A stretch of 64,000 nt of DNA from Corallococcus interemptor (GTDB taxonomy: Bacteria; Myxococcota; Myxococcia; Myxococcales; Myxococcaceae), in NCBI RefSeq assembly GCF_003668875.1, contig NZ_RAWM01000022.1, positions 27,578 through 91,577 of the forward strand, given 5' to 3'. How positions within the stretch are numbered: the first letter of the stretch is position 1; every line of letters starts with the position of its first letter. The notes under the pieces were generated by a model. That model did no database searches and had not been told where the DNA came from. It was given only the letters and a program-made list of their open reading frames with translations. The translations under genes were made by a program, and so were the position numbers. Of this stretch, positions 17,671-27,147 are shown in pieces.

Positions 17671-19302
17671 GTGGGACGCGGTGTCTGGGTGTGGTGCGTG
17701 GCGCTGCTTGCGCTCGCGGGGTGCGACCCGGGGGCGGAGCTGTCGCCCTGTGCCGTGGACTGCGAAGGCGCGGCCTGCGCGGCCTGCGTCACGTCCCTGC
17801 CCGAGGAGAGCATCCGGCCCGCGCTCGCGTGTGATCAGCTCCCCGCGCCGTCACGGTGCCTGGGGCCTCGGGTGCTGGAGCGCTGTGAAGGCGGCGCCGT
17901 GCACCGGGAGGACTGCGCGGAGGACACGACCTGCGTCGAATCGCCCGAGGTCGCCTGTGTCTCGGGGACGGCCTGTGTCGACGGCGTCTCGCGGTGCACG
18001 GAGTCCGGCGCGTTGCAGCTGTGCACGAATGGCCGGTGGGTCGTGCGGGCCTGTGACGTGGCCTGTGAAGCCGCGCCGGGCCGTGGCTTCTGTGGCAGAC
18101 CAGGACCCACGCTGAGCGGCACGGTGCGCTACGCGCGCCGCTTCCCGGACGCGGAGTTCCGCGCCTGGACGCCGGACGTGGAGCCGGTGCCCGCGCGCGG
18201 GTTCCTCATCGTGTCGTTCCAGGGCTCGAAGGTCCTGGACTCGCAGGTGACGGATGACGCGGGCCGCTTCACGCTGAAGGTGTCGCCGTCTCCCGGTGAG
18301 GATGACCGCGTCGTCGTGTACGCGGCCGGTCGGGGACGCGATGGCGCGGTGGCCTACGCGGTGGCGGACCCCGGCTTGACCGGTGAGCAGACCGTGAAGA
18401 CGGTGCCCGGGGACTCGGCCCGCATCTGGAGCTGGTCGCGCACGACGCGCGAGCTGTCCGAGCAGCCCGTGTTCACGCTCGCCGAGTCCGAGGGCTCCGG
18501 CGCGGCCGCGGTGTTCGACGTGCTGGGCACGGCGTGGCGCCGGATGCGCGAGCGCTACGACGGACGCGATGGCCTTTCGGTGGTGGCGTGGTTGGGCTTC
18601 GCGACGACCTGGTCCTGCGGTGCGTGCTTCGCGCCGTGGCCGGTGACGGCGGTGGGGCGGAGCTGGGAGTCGCAGGTGTGGCTGCCGGGGGACACGGATG
18701 CGGCGTGGTGGTCGGACGCGATGGTGATGCACGAGCTGGGGCACTGGGTGATGGCCAGCCGGGGGACGAGTCCGGAGGAGGGCGGTCCGCACTACGTGGG
18801 CGTGCCCACCTTCCCGGGACAGGCGTGGAGCGAAGGCTGGGCCACGTGGTTCAGCGCGGACGCGCGCCGCAGTCCCCGCTACTTCGACCGGCAGGGCGGG
18901 ACGATGTTCTGGGTGGACCTGTCCGCGCGGGCCTCCTCGGTGAGCCCCTGGACGCGGCCCCGAGCGGAGGGAGGTCTGCTCCAGCCCGTGGACGAGAACG
19001 AGGTGGCGGCCATCCTCTACCGCGCGGCCAACGGCACCCCGTCGAGCCAGCCCCTCTACGACGCGCTCGCAGCGCCCACGATGAACCGGTCCCCCTGGGC
19101 ACGCGGCTACACGCGGCACACCTGGACGCGGGATGAGAAGGGCGCGCTCCTGGACGTGGTGGACACGGGCAGGCCGTCACCGTGTCTCGCGGACTTCCTG
19201 GACGCGCTGATGTGCAAGGGCTTCCCGAGCACCCTGGTGGACGCGGCCACCGAGCCCGCGACGGCGTTCCCGTATCCCAGCCACGAGCCCCTGTGCCCAT
19301 GA
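17671..19302 (+). CDS. Lipoprotein with Cys-rich N-terminus and HExxH metalloprotease-like domain
   Basis: A 543-residue lipoprotein with lipobox LAGC (Cys16). Residues about 20-150 hold many Cys in short repeated patterns typical of extracellular disulfide modules. A carboxypeptidase-regulatory-like beta domain follows (about 150-230). The catalytic-looking part has MHELGHW (His354, Glu355, His358) and a downstream SEGWATWF whose Glu near 388 would be the third zinc ligand, as in gluzincin-type peptidases. The start is GTG at 17671. Its stop overlaps the ATG of the next gene, so both are co-translated. Likely a surface or periplasmic peptidase; substrate unknown. Confidence 0.7.
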   Translation: MGRGVWVWCVALLALAGCDPGAELSPCAVDCEGAACAACVTSLPEESIRPALACDQLPAPSRCLGPRVLERCEGGAVHREDCAEDTTCVESPEVACVSGTACVDGVSRCTESGALQLCTNGRWVVRACDVACEAAPGRGFCGRPGPTLSGTVRYARRFPDAEFRAWTPDVEPVPARGFLIVSFQGSKVLDSQVTDDAGRFTLKVSPSPGEDDRVVVYAAGRGRDGAVAYAVADPGLTGEQTVKTVPGDSARIWSWSRTTRELSEQPVFTLAESEGSGAAAVFDVLGTAWRRMRERYDGRDGLSVVAWLGFATTWSCGACFAPWPVTAVGRSWESQVWLPGDTDAAWWSDAMVMHELGHWVMASRGTSPEEGGPHYVGVPTFPGQAWSEGWATWFSADARRSPRYFDRQGGTMFWVDLSARASSVSPWTRPRAEGGLLQPVDENEVAAILYRAANGTPSSQPLYDALAAPTMNRSPWARGYTRHTWTRDEKGALLDVVDTGRPSPCLADFLDALMCKGFPSTLVDAATEPATAFPYPSHEPLCP

Positions 19303-20102
19303 AGCTTCCGCGAAGCCGACGATTCCTTCTGCGCCCCCTGATGCGCAAGCGCGTGGCGGGGGCCGTGCTGGCGCTGGCACTCGTCGGAGCGCTCTCGGCC
19401 AGCATGGCCTCCGGCGTGGACCGCGTGCGGCGCAAGAAGCCGCCAAGGCCTTCCGAGCCACCGCCTCAAGCGCATCGGGAGAAGCCCGTCCACACGTCGT
19501 CGCCGACGCTCCTGGCCTCCGCGCGCTCGGTGGCGCTCCCCGCCCACGGAATGGGCACGTGGGAGCTGCCGGCGCGTGAGCCTCATGACTCGCGGCATGT
19601 CCCGGTGAAGTCGCAGGTCACGGTGACGGTGACCGCCTCTTCCTCCACGGTTCTCACGCGAGGTCAGGAGGCCGACAGTACGGCGCCTCAGCCTACGGTG
19701 CTCCCCGCCACGGCGCGCATCCCCGCGCCGCTGCACGTCTCCTGGCGGGTGGTGGATGCGAGCGCGGACACGGTGCGGCTCGTCGCGCGGTTGGACCGCG
19801 GCCCGGGCTTCACCGCGCCCGTGCAGGTCTCGCTGCGCGTGCCGCCGCGCACGGTCCTCCGCGAAGGCCCCACGTCGCCCATCGTCGTGGACGGAGACAC
19901 GAAGGAAGTGCCCTGGACCCTGGGCCTGCCCGCGGGCTCCAGCCCCGACGACGACCTCGTGCTGCTGGCAAGCGCCGGAGGTGAATCCTTCGGCGTCCAC
20001 GCGGAGGCGCGCTACCACTTCGGCCGGACGCTCGCGGAGTCCCCCCTGCCCACGCCGGCGGGGCCTCCGCTGCCGGATGCGCTCATGCGCTCCCGCGAAT
20101 AG
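19299..20102 (+). CDS. Membrane-anchored or secreted protein of unknown function, 267 aa
   Basis: Its ATG overlaps the stop of the metalloprotease-like lipoprotein (ATGA). A basic N-terminus leads into one hydrophobic segment (about residues 18-38), then a Pro/Lys-rich linker (45-65) and a beta-rich C-terminal region from about 140. I recognise no family. Coupling suggests that it works with, or is processed by, the upstream protease-like protein. It converges on the LamG-like gene with only eight bases between. Confidence 0.55.
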   Translation: MKLPRSRRFLLRPLMRKRVAGAVLALALVGALSASMASGVDRVRRKKPPRPSEPPPQAHREKPVHTSSPTLLASARSVALPAHGMGTWELPAREPHDSRHVPVKSQVTVTVTASSSTVLTRGQEADSTAPQPTVLPATARIPAPLHVSWRVVDASADTVRLVARLDRGPGFTAPVQVSLRVPPRTVLREGPTSPIVVDGDTKEVPWTLGLPAGSSPDDDLVLLASAGGESFGVHAEARYHFGRTLAESPLPTPAGPPLPDALMRSRE

Positions 20103-20110
20103 CCCCGGGC

Positions 20111-20833
20111 TCAATCCAGGTTGAAGTACACCTCGTCGATGGCGCCGTGGAACTGGTCGTTGTTGTTCCCCGCGCTCTTGGCCCCGATGCCGACGGACTG
20201 GCCCGTGGGGTTGATGTCGTAGGTGCTGGCGAGCAGCGCGCTGCCACGGGCCACGTTGTCGATGAGGATGGTCAACGTGGTGCTGGTGCGCTGACACGTC
20301 ACCTTGTGCCAGACGCCATCCGCGATGCCCACGGACGCCTTGACGATGACGGCGTCCGCGCCGCCGGTGGTGCGCACCACGCAGCTGGGCTTGCCCGTCA
20401 CCGCGTCGTCCAGCTGCAGCTTCCACTGGGGCGTGGAGGAGAGCCCCTTCTGCACCAGGTTGGAGCCGTGGTCCGCGCTCAGCTCCGCGAGCGTCACCTT
20501 CACGCGCGCCCCGAAGGAGAACAGCGCCGTGCCCGGGTTGAGCGCCGCCGAGTCCGCCGCGCTGATGAACGCCTTCGCGCACGTCGTCCCGGCACAGACG
20601 GCGGGGAAGCGCACGCCCTGGCCCTCGTAGCCCGCCGCCTCCACCGTCACGGTGCCGCCGTTGGCCGCCTGCACGGTGCCCGTGTGGCCCTTGCCGCTGT
20701 CGTCCACCACGGTGGTCACAGGGTCGGACACCGACTCGAACTTGTAACGCAGCTTCTGGCTCACCGCTCCGGCCGTCACCGGCCCCAGCAGCAACAGGGC
20801 AGACAGTCCCACACGCATCGGTTGGTTTCGCAT
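20111..20833 (-). CDS. LamG/concanavalin A-like exported protein, last gene of the Glt/Nfs-like operon
   Basis: A 240-residue protein with a signal peptide (about 1-26) and one jelly-roll domain. LRYKFESVSDP opens it, VWHKVTCQRTSTTLTILIDN is the central LamG signature, and AIDEVYFN closes it. Such domains bind glycans or proteins at the cell surface. The ATG at 20833 has GAGGA at five bases; a GTG at 20845 would add four residues. It begins eight bases after the TPR gene and is probably in its operon. Confidence 0.75.
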   Translation of the reverse strand: MRNQPMRVGLSALLLLGPVTAGAVSQKLRYKFESVSDPVTTVVDDSGKGHTGTVQAANGGTVTVEAAGYEGQGVRFPAVCAGTTCAKAFISAADSAALNPGTALFSFGARVKVTLAELSADHGSNLVQKGLSSTPQWKLQLDDAVTGKPSCVVRTTGGADAVIVKASVGIADGVWHKVTCQRTSTTLTILIDNVARGSALLASTYDINPTGQSVGIGAKSAGNNNDQFHGAIDEVYFNLD

Positions 20834-20841
20834 GATGTTCC

Positions 20842-22746
20842 TCACGGCACGTCCACGGCCAGCTTCTGGAGGGCGGACTTCGCGTCAGCGTGGTCCGGCT
20901 GCAGCTTCACCGTGGCCTCGTATTCCTTCTTGGCCTCGGCCTTGCGGTTGGTGGCTTCCAGGAGCTGCGCGAGCGCGAAGTGCGGCTCGCCCGCGCCCGC
21001 GTCCACCTGCGCCGAACCCCGGAACGCCTTCTCCGCCTCCGGCAGCTTGCCCTGCCGGTACAGCGTGTGCCCCAGGTACAAGAGGCCCAGCGAGTTGCGA
21101 GGCTCCACCGCCAGCACGTCGCTCAGCACCTGGAGCGCCTTGGCCTCGTCACCGCCGCGCAGGTACAGGAAGCCCAGCTCCGCGCGGGCCTCCAGCTGCG
21201 CGGGGTCCTTCGCCACCACCGACTCCAGCTCCGGCACCGCCAGCTCCGGCCGGCCGCGCCGCGAGTGCAGGATGCCCAGCCGCGCCAGGGCCGCCGTGTC
21301 CGCCTCCTCGCCATCCGCGGGCGTCAGCAGCTTCTCCGCCGCCGCGTAGTCGCCCATGGAAAGCAGCAGGTCCGCCAGGCCCAGCTTCGCCGCGCGGTGC
21401 TTCGGGTCCTCCTGGAGCACGGCCTCGTAGAGCGGCCGCGCCTGGGCGCCCACGTGCTTCTTCGCGTACGCCTCCGCCAGCATCAGCCGGTTGTCCACCG
21501 TGGGCTGCAGCTTCACGCAGGCCTGGTACTGCGCGATGGCGCCGTCCAGGTCGCCCTTGGCCTTGAGCGCGTCGCCGTAGCCCGCGCGCACGCCGGGCTC
21601 GTCCGGGAAGGTCTCCACCGCCGTCTTCAGCGTGGCCACCGCGTCGTCCACCTTGCCCAACTCCAGATAGGCGCGCGCCAGGCCCTGGTAGGCCTCCGTC
21701 GTCTTCTTGCCGTCGTCCGCGCTCTTCTCGATGGCCTTCTGGAACGCGGACACCGCCTGCGTCTTCTTGCCCTGCGCCAGGTACAGCTGGCCCAGCTGCG
21801 TGTACGGACCGCTCGCGCGGCGGGGCTCCAGCAGCAGCGCCTTCTCGAAGGCCTTCGTCGCCCGGGCGTTCTCCCCCAGCTGGAAGCACGCGAGCCCCAG
21901 GTTGAAGTGCGCCTCCGCGTACTTCGGATCCAGCGAGATGGCCTTCTGGAACGCCTCCGCCGCCTTGCGCGCGTTGCCCTGGCCGTCCAGCACCACGCCC
22001 AGGTTGTTCTGCGCGCGCGCGTGCTTCGGATCCGCCTTCAGCGCCGCCTGGTACTCCGCGAACGCGCCGGTGACGTCGTTCTCCCGCATCAGCACGACGC
22101 CCAGGTTGTAGTGCGCCTCCGCGTCCGAGTCCTTCTGCCGGATGGCCTCGCGCAGCGTCTCCTTCGCCTCGGCGGCCAGGCCCTTCTCCGCCAGCGCCTT
22201 GCCCAGGTTCACCCGCGCCACCTGGAGCGCGCCGTCCAGCTTCAGCGCTTCTCGGTACGCCTCGATGGCGTCATCCGTGCGGTTCGCGCGCTGGAGCACC
22301 TCGCCCAGGTTGAAGCGCAGCTCCGCGTCCTTGGGCGACAGCTCCGTGGCCACGGAGTACTGGGTAATCGCCTCGTCCGTGTCGTCCTGGATGCGCGCCA
22401 GCATGCCGCGCTCCGAGCGCAGCGTGGCCTCCTCCGGGAAGGCCGCCAGCGCCGCGTCCAGCACCGCCTTGGCCTTGGGCACGTCACCCGACAGCCGCAG
22501 CGCGCGCGCGAGCGCCACCTTCGCCGGCACGCCGTCCGGCGTAAGGCCGACGAGCTTCGTCAGCGGCGCCACCGCGCGGCGCGGCTGGTTCTGGGACAGG
22601 AAGGCGGTGCCCAGCTTGTAGAGCGCGTCCGGGTCGTCCGGCAGCTTGTCCGCGCGCGCGGCGGCGGGCTTCTCCGGTGGAGCTGCCTCCGGAGCGGGAG
22701 CCTGGGCCGTCAACAACTGGAGGAGAAGGACTCCGGCTTTCGTCAT
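20842..22746 (-). CDS. Exported TPR protein, GltC/NfsC-like candidate
   Basis: A 634-residue protein with a signal peptide (MTKAGVLLLQLLTA). About sixteen consecutive tetratricopeptide repeats cover nearly all of the mature part, with recurring A..NLG..L and DP..A units. Such solenoids are protein-binding scaffolds, and in Glt and Nfs complexes periplasmic TPR proteins link inner and outer membranes. Its ATG shares a base with the stop of the preceding lipoprotein gene (TGATG). The TPR call is firm. The GltC/NfsC relation is inferred from gene context. Confidence 0.85.
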   Translation of the reverse strand: MTKAGVLLLQLLTAQAPAPEAAPPEKPAAARADKLPDDPDALYKLGTAFLSQNQPRRAVAPLTKLVGLTPDGVPAKVALARALRLSGDVPKAKAVLDAALAAFPEEATLRSERGMLARIQDDTDEAITQYSVATELSPKDAELRFNLGEVLQRANRTDDAIEAYREALKLDGALQVARVNLGKALAEKGLAAEAKETLREAIRQKDSDAEAHYNLGVVLMRENDVTGAFAEYQAALKADPKHARAQNNLGVVLDGQGNARKAAEAFQKAISLDPKYAEAHFNLGLACFQLGENARATKAFEKALLLEPRRASGPYTQLGQLYLAQGKKTQAVSAFQKAIEKSADDGKKTTEAYQGLARAYLELGKVDDAVATLKTAVETFPDEPGVRAGYGDALKAKGDLDGAIAQYQACVKLQPTVDNRLMLAEAYAKKHVGAQARPLYEAVLQEDPKHRAAKLGLADLLLSMGDYAAAEKLLTPADGEEADTAALARLGILHSRRGRPELAVPELESVVAKDPAQLEARAELGFLYLRGGDEAKALQVLSDVLAVEPRNSLGLLYLGHTLYRQGKLPEAEKAFRGSAQVDAGAGEPHFALAQLLEATNRKAEAKKEYEATVKLQPDHADAKSALQKLAVDVP

Positions 22747-23384
22747 CACAGGTTCTCCACGTACGGGCTGGCGCGCGCGTCGAAGGTCTTCTTGGCCAGG
22801 GCGGCCTTCTTCGCCTCCCACGCCTCCTTCGCCGCCTGCGCTTCCTTCGTGTCCCCCCCGAGGTTCGCGCGCTCTTCCTTCACGGCGGCCTCGCACTCGG
22901 ACACCTGCTGCTCGAAGTCCTTCGGCTCCAGACGCTCACTGCCCTGCACCTTCGCCTTGCGCGCCGCCGTCAGCCGCGCCAATTCAAAGCGGGCGAAGGC
23001 ACACCGCAGCGACAGCTGCTCCACCTCGCGCAGCCCCACGTTGAGGCGCTGGTGCGCGCGCAGGTACTCCACGCGGGCCTCGGACTCCGCGATGGCCAGC
23101 TGCGCCACCTCGCGCGAGGACGCGTCCTGGGCGCGGTCCTCCTCGTCCTCGGCGGCCTCCTGGCGGGACTTCGCGCGGCGGATGTTGTCGCGCGCGCGGT
23201 TGATTTCGTTGTCCGCCTCGTCCACCCGGTCGATGGCCAGCGCCAGGTCGTTCTCCGCCTCCAGCAGCTCGATGCGGGTCTCGTACGGCAGCTTCTTCAC
23301 CAGCGCGTCCGGCACGCGCATGCCGTAGCTCGGGCCGCAGGCGGCGGTCAGGAGGGACAGGCTGAGGAGCAGGTGGCGCTTCAT
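22746..23384 (-). CDS. Coiled-coil lipoprotein of the Glt/Nfs-like operon
   Basis: A 212-residue lipoprotein with lipobox TAAC (Cys16). From about residue 35 to 200 it is charged and Ala/Glu/Arg-rich with heptad patterns, so it should form a long coiled coil, possibly spanning the periplasm. No catalytic residues. It overlaps the upstream lipoprotein gene by four bases and the downstream TPR gene by one, so it is part of the operon. Confidence 0.75.
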   Translation of the reverse strand: MKRHLLLSLSLLTAACGPSYGMRVPDALVKKLPYETRIELLEAENDLALAIDRVDEADNEINRARDNIRRAKSRQEAAEDEEDRAQDASSREVAQLAIAESEARVEYLRAHQRLNVGLREVEQLSLRCAFARFELARLTAARKAKVQGSERLEPKDFEQQVSECEAAVKEERANLGGDTKEAQAAKEAWEAKKAALAKKTFDARASPYVENL

Positions 23385-23884
23385 GGAGCAGTGGCCTCGA
23401 AACGGCTGAAGATGGTCCGGCCGGAGTAGACGTCGGTGCCGTTGGTGAACGTGACGTTGAACTCGCCCGACACCCGGTCCCCGGGGTTTTTCGGAAGGGA
23501 CTTCACGAAGAGGTTGCCGCGCACGAGCGGCGGGAACGGACGCACCGGCTCATCCAGCACGCTGCGGTCCACGCTGCCCCGCTGCGAGCCGTCCTCCAGT
23601 GCCTCCGCCAGGTCGATGTCCAGCGAGCCCGCGTATTCAGCGTCCGGCAGCATGTCCGCCACGCGCGCGCTCACCTTCAACACCACGTCCTGCCCGCTGC
23701 CCTGCGTGTTGACGAAGCTCACCGCCAGCGTGCCCTCCGCCAGGGCCGCCTCCGTGCGCTGGTAGCGCAGGTCGATGAGCTCCGTCACGCTGCCCTCCAG
23801 CCTGCCGCCCTCGTCACCACACGCGGTGGCGGCGAGCGCGAACAGCACCGGGGCGATGCGGCGCAAGGGGCTGGTCACTTGCAT
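23381..23884 (-). CDS. Small beta-rich lipoprotein of the Glt/Nfs-like operon
   Basis: A 167-residue lipoprotein (lipobox TAC, about Cys22). The mature part starts with a GSVTEL motif and is beta-rich, with a final GEFNVTFTNG strand. The start motif and overall layout resemble the lipoprotein at 49464-50015, suggesting a small paralogous family. The ATG at 23884 overlaps the end of the large TPR gene by 10 bases. Function unknown. Confidence 0.7.
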   Translation of the reverse strand: MQVTSPLRRIAPVLFALAATACGDEGGRLEGSVTELIDLRYQRTEAALAEGTLAVSFVNTQGSGQDVVLKVSARVADMLPDAEYAGSLDIDLAEALEDGSQRGSVDRSVLDEPVRPFPPLVRGNLFVKSLPKNPGDRVSGEFNVTFTNGTDVYSGRTIFSRFEATAP

Positions 23885-26800
23885 GCCTTCCACCCCGCGT
23901 CCACGTCCGGACCGTTGAGCGTGCCCATGTCCTTGAGCACGGCCAGCTCGCGGCGCGCGCCGTCCGTGTCGCCGAAGCGGCAGCGCAGCGCGGCCAGGTT
24001 GAGGCGGGCCTTGTCGTAGGTGGGGTCCGCCTCCAGCGCCTTGGCGTACGCCGCGCGCGCGCCCATGGCATCGCCCAGGTTCAGCATGGCCCAGCCCAGC
24101 GCCGCGTGCGCGGAGGCGCGCGTGTCCTGCAGCTCCGTCACGCGCCCGAAGGTCAGCTGCGCCATGCCGTACTGGTGCGCGTCCAGGTAGCCCATGCCCA
24201 GGGCCTCCAGCGCCTCGGCGGTGAGCACCTTCTCCGCCTTCTTGCGCAGGTCCTCCAGCGCCGCGGGCTGCGTGGGCGCGGCCGGCTGCGGCACCGGCAG
24301 CGCGGCCACGTCCGTGCGGTTGCGGCAGCCCACCACGGCCGCGTTGAAGACCTCCAGCGACTCCGCGCGGGACAGACAGGCCTTGAAGGCCTCGTCGGAG
24401 CGGGCCTTGAGCGGGCCCACCTGCTGCTTCACCGCGTCCTGGAACTGCTTCGTCTCCGCGGCGGACAGCCCGCCGGGCACCGGCGTCTGGTCCACCACGT
24501 CCGCGATGTGGCCGTATGCCAGGGCGATCTTCCACAGCGACGCCACCGCCCACTCCGGATACCCGAGCGACGCGGCCTGCGTGTACACGCCCTCCATGGC
24601 CTGGAGCGCGGCGACCTTCTCCTCCACCTTGTCCGCGGGCAGGTCCTTGTAGCCGCGGTAGAGGATCTCCCCCAGGTACCAGAGGCCCTTCGCGGCCTCC
24701 TCCGTCTGGCCGTTGGGGCCCTGCACCGCGGCGGTGAGGGTGGAGATGAGCGCGTCCGGCGGAGCGGTGGGCGCGGTGGTGGCCTGCACCTCCGCGAGCA
24801 CCGCCGCGGCGGCCACGTTGTTCTTGTCCAGCTTGAGCGCGGTCTCCGCCGCCGTCTTCGCGCGTGAGTAGTCCTTCTGCTTCAGGCGCGTCTCCGCGAG
24901 CAGCGACAGCACCTCGCCCTTGCGAGCGCCCGCGGCCTCCGACGCCGTCTCCAGGTTGCGGGATGCTTCCCTGTACTCACCCAGCGCGATGCGCAGGCGG
25001 GCGCCGGCCATCCAGCCGTCCACCGACGCCAGGTCACCCGTGAGCTTCTGGCCCACCTGCTCGAACCAGCCGGCCGCCTCGTTGAAGGCAGCGGCCTCCG
25101 CCGCGTGACGGCCCAGCGTCAGGAGCACGTCCGACAGGTACTGGCTCTTGGGATAGGACTGCACCAGCTTCGCGCCCAGCTCGCGCTCGCGCGGCAGGTC
25201 GCGCTTCTCACGCGCGGCGGTGAACGCGCCGTAGAGCGCCTTCTCGCCGATGTCGCTGTTCTTGTTCTCGTCCGCGACCTTCATCAGGCCTTCGATGACG
25301 TCGCCCGTCTCCTGCGCGCTCTGCAGGGCCAGCTCGTCCAGGGCCTCGGCCTTGCTCTGCGTGAGGATCTTCTGCACCTCCCCGCGGAAGTTGGACGGCA
25401 GCGCGGACGCGAGGAACTTGCGGCCCGTCTCGTCCAGCTTCTTGAAGTCGTTCACCTGCCGCAGGCTGTCCAGGGCCAGGTTGCCGGCCACCGGCGCGTC
25501 CTTGTACTGCGGGTGCGCCAGCGCGAACGCGGTGAACAGCTCCGCCGCCTTCGGGTACTCGCCGTCCTCGTAGTAGGCGCGCGCGATGTTGAACTTCACG
25601 TCCAGCACGTGCGGGCTCTGCGGGTAGCGGGACACGTAGGTCGCGCCCAGCAGCTTCAGCGCCTGACGCGCGTCCGCCACTTCGAACGCGTTGCGCTTCT
25701 GGGCCTCCTCCGGCTTGAGCGTGGAGAAGTGGGCCAGCAGCGCGCCGTACATGGCGGTGTCCACGGCCTTGTTGTCCTTGGCCTTGTCCTCGTAGCGGGC
25801 CAGCTCCTCGAACTGGCGCGCGGCCTCCGGGAACTCCTTGGCGGCGAAGAGCGCGTCCGCGCGGTTCTTCATGATGGGCCGCACGTACTGCTCCGGCCGG
25901 AACAGGCCCAGGTATTCGCGGTAGGCGGCCGCGGCCTTGAGGTACAGCTCGCGCGAGTCCGCTTTCTGCGCGGCCAGGTGCACCTGCGTGGACAGGTCGC
26001 GCGCCATCTCCTCCGTCTCCGCGAGCTGCTTCTTGCGGTCGGACTCCGTCATCTCCGGGTCCGTCTTGCTCTGCACCGCGGCGCGCACGAGGAAGCGGAT
26101 GTCCTCCGGCTCCGGCATCACCTTGCCCTTGGCGGCCTTGAGCGAGTCGTACAGCTTCTGCCCGCGCTCCAGGTCCATCTCCGGGTCCGGCTGCACTTCC
26201 ATCAGCTTGCGCAGCGCGGGGATGGCCCACTCGTACTGCTGCTTGATGAAGTAGCGGTTGCCCAGCTTGTCCAGCGCGAGCGCGTACGTGGCGCGGCTGT
26301 CGCTGAGCTTCTCGAAGTAGTTGAGCGCGCCCTTGGGGGGCTTGGCCTCCGTGTAGCTGTAGACCAGGTCCAGCAGCGCCTCGCGCTTGACGTTGAGCGC
26401 CTTCTTCACGTCCACGCCGGGCAGGGGCGCGCTGGCGGCCGCCGCCTCGAAGAACGTCACGGCCTCCGCGTGCTTGGCCTGGTTCACGCGGATCCAACCC
26501 ATCTTGTAGCGGGCCAGGTCGTGCACCGGCGACGGCGGCAGCTCCAGGATGGCCTGGTAGTGCTTCTCCGCTTCGACCAGGTCCGCCTTGTCGAAGAAGT
26601 GGTCGCCGAGAATCTGTTCGGCCTCCAGGCGCAGCGGGCTGTTGGGGTACTTGCGCGTCAGGTCCCCCAGCGTCTTGAGCATCTCGTCGAACTGGCCCAG
26701 TTCGCGCTGCTCGTGCGCCAGATAGAACGTCACCTGGTCCCCGTCCTTGAAGTCCGGGTACTCGCGCAGCAGGCGGTAGTACATCTGCACCGCCTTCTGC

Positions 26801-27147
26801 TTCATCAGGCGCGTCTCCGGGGAGACGATGGCGCCCGAGGCGCCCTCCGGCCGGGACTCCGCCTGGAGGTAGTACACGTAGCGGCTCTTCTCCACGTAGA
26901 GCTCCGCCAGCCGGAACTGCAGGTCCGGCAGGTACGGGGCGTTGCGGCTCTTGGAGATGAGCTTCTCCGTCTCGCCGATGGCGCGGTCCACCTTGAAGAT
27001 GTCGCGCTTCAGCTTGGCGATGAGCTCCTCGCGCTCCTTCGCCTTGGACACGATGGGGTTGGTGTTGGGCCCCACGCGGCCGCTGGGGCCGGGGGCCGCG
27101 GCGGCGAGCAGCGCTGCGGTGATGAGGCCGGTGAACGGGCCGGTCAT
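23875..27147 (-). CDS. Very large exported TPR protein, GltD/NfsD-like candidate
   Basis: A 1090-residue protein with a signal peptide and then TPR-like helical repeats throughout. Clear units include FRLAELYVEKSRYVYY, ADLVEAEKHYQAILELPP and VKFNIARAYYEDGEYPKAAELF. The size and solenoid architecture fit the giant periplasmic TPR proteins of Glt and Nfs. The ATG at 27147 has GAGGAAA upstream and gives a proper signal peptide; the frame extends six codons further. It overlaps the neighbouring genes by 4 and 10 bases. Confidence 0.85.
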   Translation of the reverse strand: MTGPFTGLITAALLAAAAPGPSGRVGPNTNPIVSKAKEREELIAKLKRDIFKVDRAIGETEKLISKSRNAPYLPDLQFRLAELYVEKSRYVYYLQAESRPEGASGAIVSPETRLMKQKAVQMYYRLLREYPDFKDGDQVTFYLAHEQRELGQFDEMLKTLGDLTRKYPNSPLRLEAEQILGDHFFDKADLVEAEKHYQAILELPPSPVHDLARYKMGWIRVNQAKHAEAVTFFEAAAASAPLPGVDVKKALNVKREALLDLVYSYTEAKPPKGALNYFEKLSDSRATYALALDKLGNRYFIKQQYEWAIPALRKLMEVQPDPEMDLERGQKLYDSLKAAKGKVMPEPEDIRFLVRAAVQSKTDPEMTESDRKKQLAETEEMARDLSTQVHLAAQKADSRELYLKAAAAYREYLGLFRPEQYVRPIMKNRADALFAAKEFPEAARQFEELARYEDKAKDNKAVDTAMYGALLAHFSTLKPEEAQKRNAFEVADARQALKLLGATYVSRYPQSPHVLDVKFNIARAYYEDGEYPKAAELFTAFALAHPQYKDAPVAGNLALDSLRQVNDFKKLDETGRKFLASALPSNFRGEVQKILTQSKAEALDELALQSAQETGDVIEGLMKVADENKNSDIGEKALYGAFTAAREKRDLPRERELGAKLVQSYPKSQYLSDVLLTLGRHAAEAAAFNEAAGWFEQVGQKLTGDLASVDGWMAGARLRIALGEYREASRNLETASEAAGARKGEVLSLLAETRLKQKDYSRAKTAAETALKLDKNNVAAAAVLAEVQATTAPTAPPDALISTLTAAVQGPNGQTEEAAKGLWYLGEILYRGYKDLPADKVEEKVAALQAMEGVYTQAASLGYPEWAVASLWKIALAYGHIADVVDQTPVPGGLSAAETKQFQDAVKQQVGPLKARSDEAFKACLSRAESLEVFNAAVVGCRNRTDVAALPVPQPAAPTQPAALEDLRKKAEKVLTAEALEALGMGYLDAHQYGMAQLTFGRVTELQDTRASAHAALGWAMLNLGDAMGARAAYAKALEADPTYDKARLNLAALRCRFGDTDGARRELAVLKDMGTLNGPDVDAGWKACK

